From CAYZJD01 sp964478455 (lineage in GTDB: Bacteria; Acidobacteriota; Terriglobia; Bryobacterales; Bryobacteraceae), in assembly GCA_964478455.1 (NCBI GenBank), contig CAYZJD010000238.1, forward strand, positions 1 to 7,427: a stretch of DNA of 7,427 nucleotides, in the 5' to 3' direction. Position 1 is the stretch's first letter. Each line of letters begins with the position of its first letter. Positions 4,957 to 7,427 of this stretch are shown in pieces. The position numbers were made by a program, and so were the translations under genes. The notes below the pieces were generated by a model. That model was not told where the DNA came from, did no database searches, and saw nothing but the letters and a program-made list of their open reading frames with translations.

Positions 4957-7427
4957 CTATTTGGCGGCTGTGGGCAGCACGCGGTGGAGGAACTGGCCCG
5001 TGTAGGATCCCTCGACCGCGGCCACCTGCTCGGGCGTGCCCTGGGCGACGATGAAGCCGCCGCGCTCGCCGCCTTCCGGGCCGAGATCGATGATCCAGTC
5101 AGCCGCCCGGATCACCTCGAGGTTGTGTTCGATGATCAGGATGCTGCCGCCGTTCTGGATGAGCTTGTGGAACGCGCCGAGCAGTTTGGCGATGTCGTCG
5201 AAGTGCAGCCCGGTGGTTGGCTCGTCGAAGATGTAGAGCGTGCCTTTGCAGGCAGCCAGCGCGAGGTGGTAGGCAAGCTTCACGCGCTGCGCCTCGCCGC
5301 CGGAGAGCGTGGTGGCCGACTGGCCGAGGCGGAGATAGCCCAGCCCGACGTCAGCCAGCACCCGGAGACGCGCGCAGAGCCGCGGCGTATCGGCGAAGAA
5401 CGAGAGCGCCTCCCTGACGGTGAGCCGCAGCACCTCGTGAATGTTCAGCCCGCGGTAGCGCACCTCGAGGATGCCGCTCTTGAACCGCGTGCCCTTGCAG
5501 TCGTCGCAGACCAGCTCGACATCGGCGAGGAACTGCATCTCCACCGTCACCGTTCCGTCGCCCTGGCATGTCTCGCAACGCCCACCGGCAATGTTGAAGG
5601 AGAAGTGGCCCGGGGTGTAGCCGCGGCGCTCGGCTTCGGGCGTTGAGGCGAACAAGGTGCGGATGATGTCGAACGCCTTGATGTACGTAATGGGGTTAGA
5701 GCGGGGCGTGCGACCGATCGGAGACTGGTCCACCAGCACCACATCCGTCAGCCACTGCGCGCCCTCGACGGCTCGGCAGGTGAGTTTTTCGGAGACCTCC
5801 GGGACCTCCTCGGTCTCCGGGAGAGGCTCGCGCCGGAACCGAGACTGGAGCGAGCGGTGAATCACGTCGTCGACCAAGCTGGATTTGCCGGAGCCGGACA
5901 CGCCGGTAATGACCACCATCATGCCGAGCGGAATAGCGACGTCGATGTTCTTCAGGTTGTGAGCGCGCGCGCCGAGAAAGCGGAGGACGCGCTTGGGATC
6001 AACCGGCCGGCGCTCGCGGGGGACGGACGTTCTCACCTCGCCCTTCAGGTAGCGAGCGGTCAAGGAGCCGGCGCCGTTCGAGATGAGCGCTGCATAGGAG
6101 CCGGCGCAGACGACGCGGCCGCCGTGCTCTCCCGCGCCCGGGCCGAGGTCCACGATGTGGTCGGCGGCGCGCATCAGGTCGGCGTCGTGCTCGACGACGA
6201 CGATGGTGTTGCCGAGATCGCGCAGTTCATTGAGAATGCGGATGAGCCGCGCGGTGTCCCGGCTGTGCAGCCCGATGGAAGGCTCGTCGAGGACGTAGCA
6301 GGCGCCGACGAGGCGCGAGCCGAGGCACGTGGCGAGCTGGATGCGCTGGGCTTCGCCGCCGGAGAGGGTCGCTGACAGACGGTCGAGCGTCAGATATTCG
6401 AGGCCGACGTCGTTCAGGAACCGCAGACGCTGGCGAATCTCGACGAGGATCTTGCCGGCGATGGTCTCCTCGGCGCCGTCGAGCGCGAGGGACTCGAAGA
6501 ACTCGAACGCCTGGGCGATGTTCATCCGCGCGATTTCCGCGAGCGTACTGCCGCCGACGCGGACGTGGAGGGCTTCCTTGCGCAGCCGCGAGCCGCCGCA
6601 ATCGGAGCACTCGGCGTAGCCGCGGTAGCGGCTCAGGAACACGCGCACGTGGACCTTGTATTTCTTCCGCTCGAGCTTGCGGAAGAAACCGCGGACGCCA
6701 CGGAAGCGGCCCTCGCCGTCGAGGACGAACCGTTTCTCTTCCTCGCTCAGATCGGCGAACGGGACATCGAAGCGGACCCTGCCGCGCCCGTGTTTCTTCA
6801 ACTCGTAGTAGGCCCAGCGGTGCTGCGGGCGCGTCCACGGCTCGACGGCGCCGTCCTCGAGCGAAAGCCACTTGTCGGGGATTACCCGGTCCAGGTCGTA
6901 ATCGATGGTGTTGCCGAAGCCCTGGCAACGCGGGCAGGCGCCGGCCGGGCTGTTAAAGCTGAACAGTTGCGGCTCGGGCGTGGGGAATTCGATCTGACAA
7001 CGCTTGCAGGCGAACTTCTCGCTGAACCGCAGCCGGCGCGGCTCTTGCGCGCCCGCCTGCTCGAAGATCACCTCGCCCGCCTCGCGGTAGCAGATCTCGG
7101 CTGTGTCCACCAGCCGCTGGTGAAGGTCGGGACTGATGGCGACGCGGTCCACGAGCGCGAACAGAGGCTTTGCGAAGTCGATCTCCAGCAGCGACTCGGG
7201 AGTGGAGAACTCGAACGTTCGGCCCTCCTGGAACAGCCGGTTGAAACCCTTGCGGCGTAGTTCGAACAGTTGATCGCGAAGCGCCTGGGTCTCGCGGGGC
7301 TGGGCGTGCCGGACGGGGAAGAGCGCATACCAGCGCGAGCCGTCGGGCTCGGCCAGCATGCGCGCGGCCACATGGTCCACCGTGTCGCGCTCGACGCGCT
7401 GGCCGCAGCCCGGGCAGAAGGTTCGGC
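4957..7427 (-). CDS. uvrA: Excinuclease ABC subunit A (UvrA), 5' end beyond the window
   Basis: UvrA is the dimeric ATPase that scans DNA for bulky lesions and loads UvrB in nucleotide excision repair. The window shows 822 residues; the frame is open to the edge, starting RTFCPGCGQRVERDTVDHV, so about 115 residues, including the first Walker A, are missing to the right. Visible in order: an N-terminal CxxC (4/7); a UvrB-binding region; a zinc module with Cys140, 143, 164 and 167 around QLFSFNSPAGACPRC; a CxxCGGSRLR at 273-276; first ABC signature LSGGEAQR (354-361) and Walker B VLDEPSIGLH (Asp380/Glu381); second Walker A GVSGSGKSSL (508-517); DQSPIGRTPRSNP; a second zinc module, Cys617, 620, 640 and 643; second LSGGEAQR (from 707) and Walker B FDEPTTGLH (Asp734/Glu735). 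All motifs in view are intact and the inferred full length, near 937, is normal. Details such as SNPITYIKAF and KLAYHLA resemble UvrA from Acidobacteriota or Bacteroidota more than E. coli. Its promoter, and any SOS control, lies outside. Confidence 0.98.
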   Translation of the reverse strand, partial: RTFCPGCGQRVERDTVDHVAARMLAEPDGSRWYALFPVRHAQPRETQALRDQLFELRRKGFNRLFQEGRTFEFSTPESLLEIDFAKPLFALVDRVAISPDLHQRLVDTAEICYREAGEVIFEQAGAQEPRRLRFSEKFACKRCQIEFPTPEPQLFSFNSPAGACPRCQGFGNTIDYDLDRVIPDKWLSLEDGAVEPWTRPQHRWAYYELKKHGRGRVRFDVPFADLSEEEKRFVLDGEGRFRGVRGFFRKLERKKYKVHVRVFLSRYRGYAECSDCGGSRLRKEALHVRVGGSTLAEIARMNIAQAFEFFESLALDGAEETIAGKILVEIRQRLRFLNDVGLEYLTLDRLSATLSGGEAQRIQLATCLGSRLVGACYVLDEPSIGLHSRDTARLIRILNELRDLGNTIVVVEHDADLMRAADHIVDLGPGAGEHGGRVVCAGSYAALISNGAGSLTARYLKGEVRTSVPRERRPVDPKRVLRFLGARAHNLKNIDVAIPLGMMVVITGVSGSGKSSLVDDVIHRSLQSRFRREPLPETEEVPEVSEKLTCRAVEGAQWLTDVVLVDQSPIGRTPRSNPITYIKAFDIIRTLFASTPEAERRGYTPGHFSFNIAGGRCETCQGDGTVTVEMQFLADVELVCDDCKGTRFKSGILEVRYRGLNIHEVLRLTVREALSFFADTPRLCARLRVLADVGLGYLRLGQSATTLSGGEAQRVKLAYHLALAACKGTLYIFDEPTTGLHFDDIAKLLGAFHKLIQNGGSILIIEHNLEVIRAADWIIDLGPEGGERGGFIVAQGTPEQVAAVEGSYTGQFLHRVLPTAAK

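Noticed and set aside
4801..5646. A 281-codon plus-strand frame spanning the uvrA/secreted-enzyme junction
   Set aside because: It is opposite intact uvrA motifs and consists of low-complexity, high-GC shadow translation.
5857..7260. Two plus-strand frames of 172 and 231 codons opposite uvrA
   Set aside because: Both are antisense shadows of strongly conserved UvrA sequence, with no independent support.

Overview
The window is GC-rich bacterial chromosomal DNA. Every convincing gene lies on the minus strand, so transcription runs from position 7427 down to 1. No ribosomal or transfer RNA, CRISPR array or complete insertion sequence was seen. The base composition, the style of the UvrA protein and the large secreted glycosidase-like protein suggest a soil-type Acidobacteriota (Solibacter/Bryobacter-like). 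That is an inference from general resemblance; there is no phylogenetic marker tested here.

Layout from right to left. (1) 7427-4957: uvrA, the damage-recognition ATPase of nucleotide excision repair, lacking only about the first 115 residues, which lie beyond the window edge. (2) 4914-1744: a 1056-residue protein with a signal peptide, N-terminal beta domains, a barrel-like region resembling GH101/GH129/DUF5696-type glycosidases, and a C-terminal beta domain. It starts 42 bases after the uvrA stop and may be cotranscribed. (3) 1743-1268: a gene-free stretch holding two short direct repeats, small inverted repeats and possibly decayed coding sequence. (4) 1267-558: a minimal nucleotidyltransferase (MNT) gene and a HEPN-domain gene joined by an ATGA overlap, the usual architecture of MNT-HEPN toxin-antitoxin pairs. 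(5) 490-192, plus strand: a short, apparently broken coding remnant with a frame change. (6) 165-1: the first 55 codons of a probable PD-(D/E)XK nuclease-fold protein with a good ribosome binding site, running out of the window.

The right two thirds (uvrA and the secreted enzyme) look like ordinary chromosome. The left 1.75 kb looks like an accessory patch: a two-gene toxin-antitoxin-like module, a gene fragment, a nuclease-like gene and short repeats of the kind found near mobile DNA. The points of most interest are that the HEPN protein lacks the canonical RX4-6H RNase motif, that its MNT partner appears to lack the third acidic residue, and the unassigned substrate of the secreted enzyme. 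I do not see convincing evidence of a wholly new multi-gene system.
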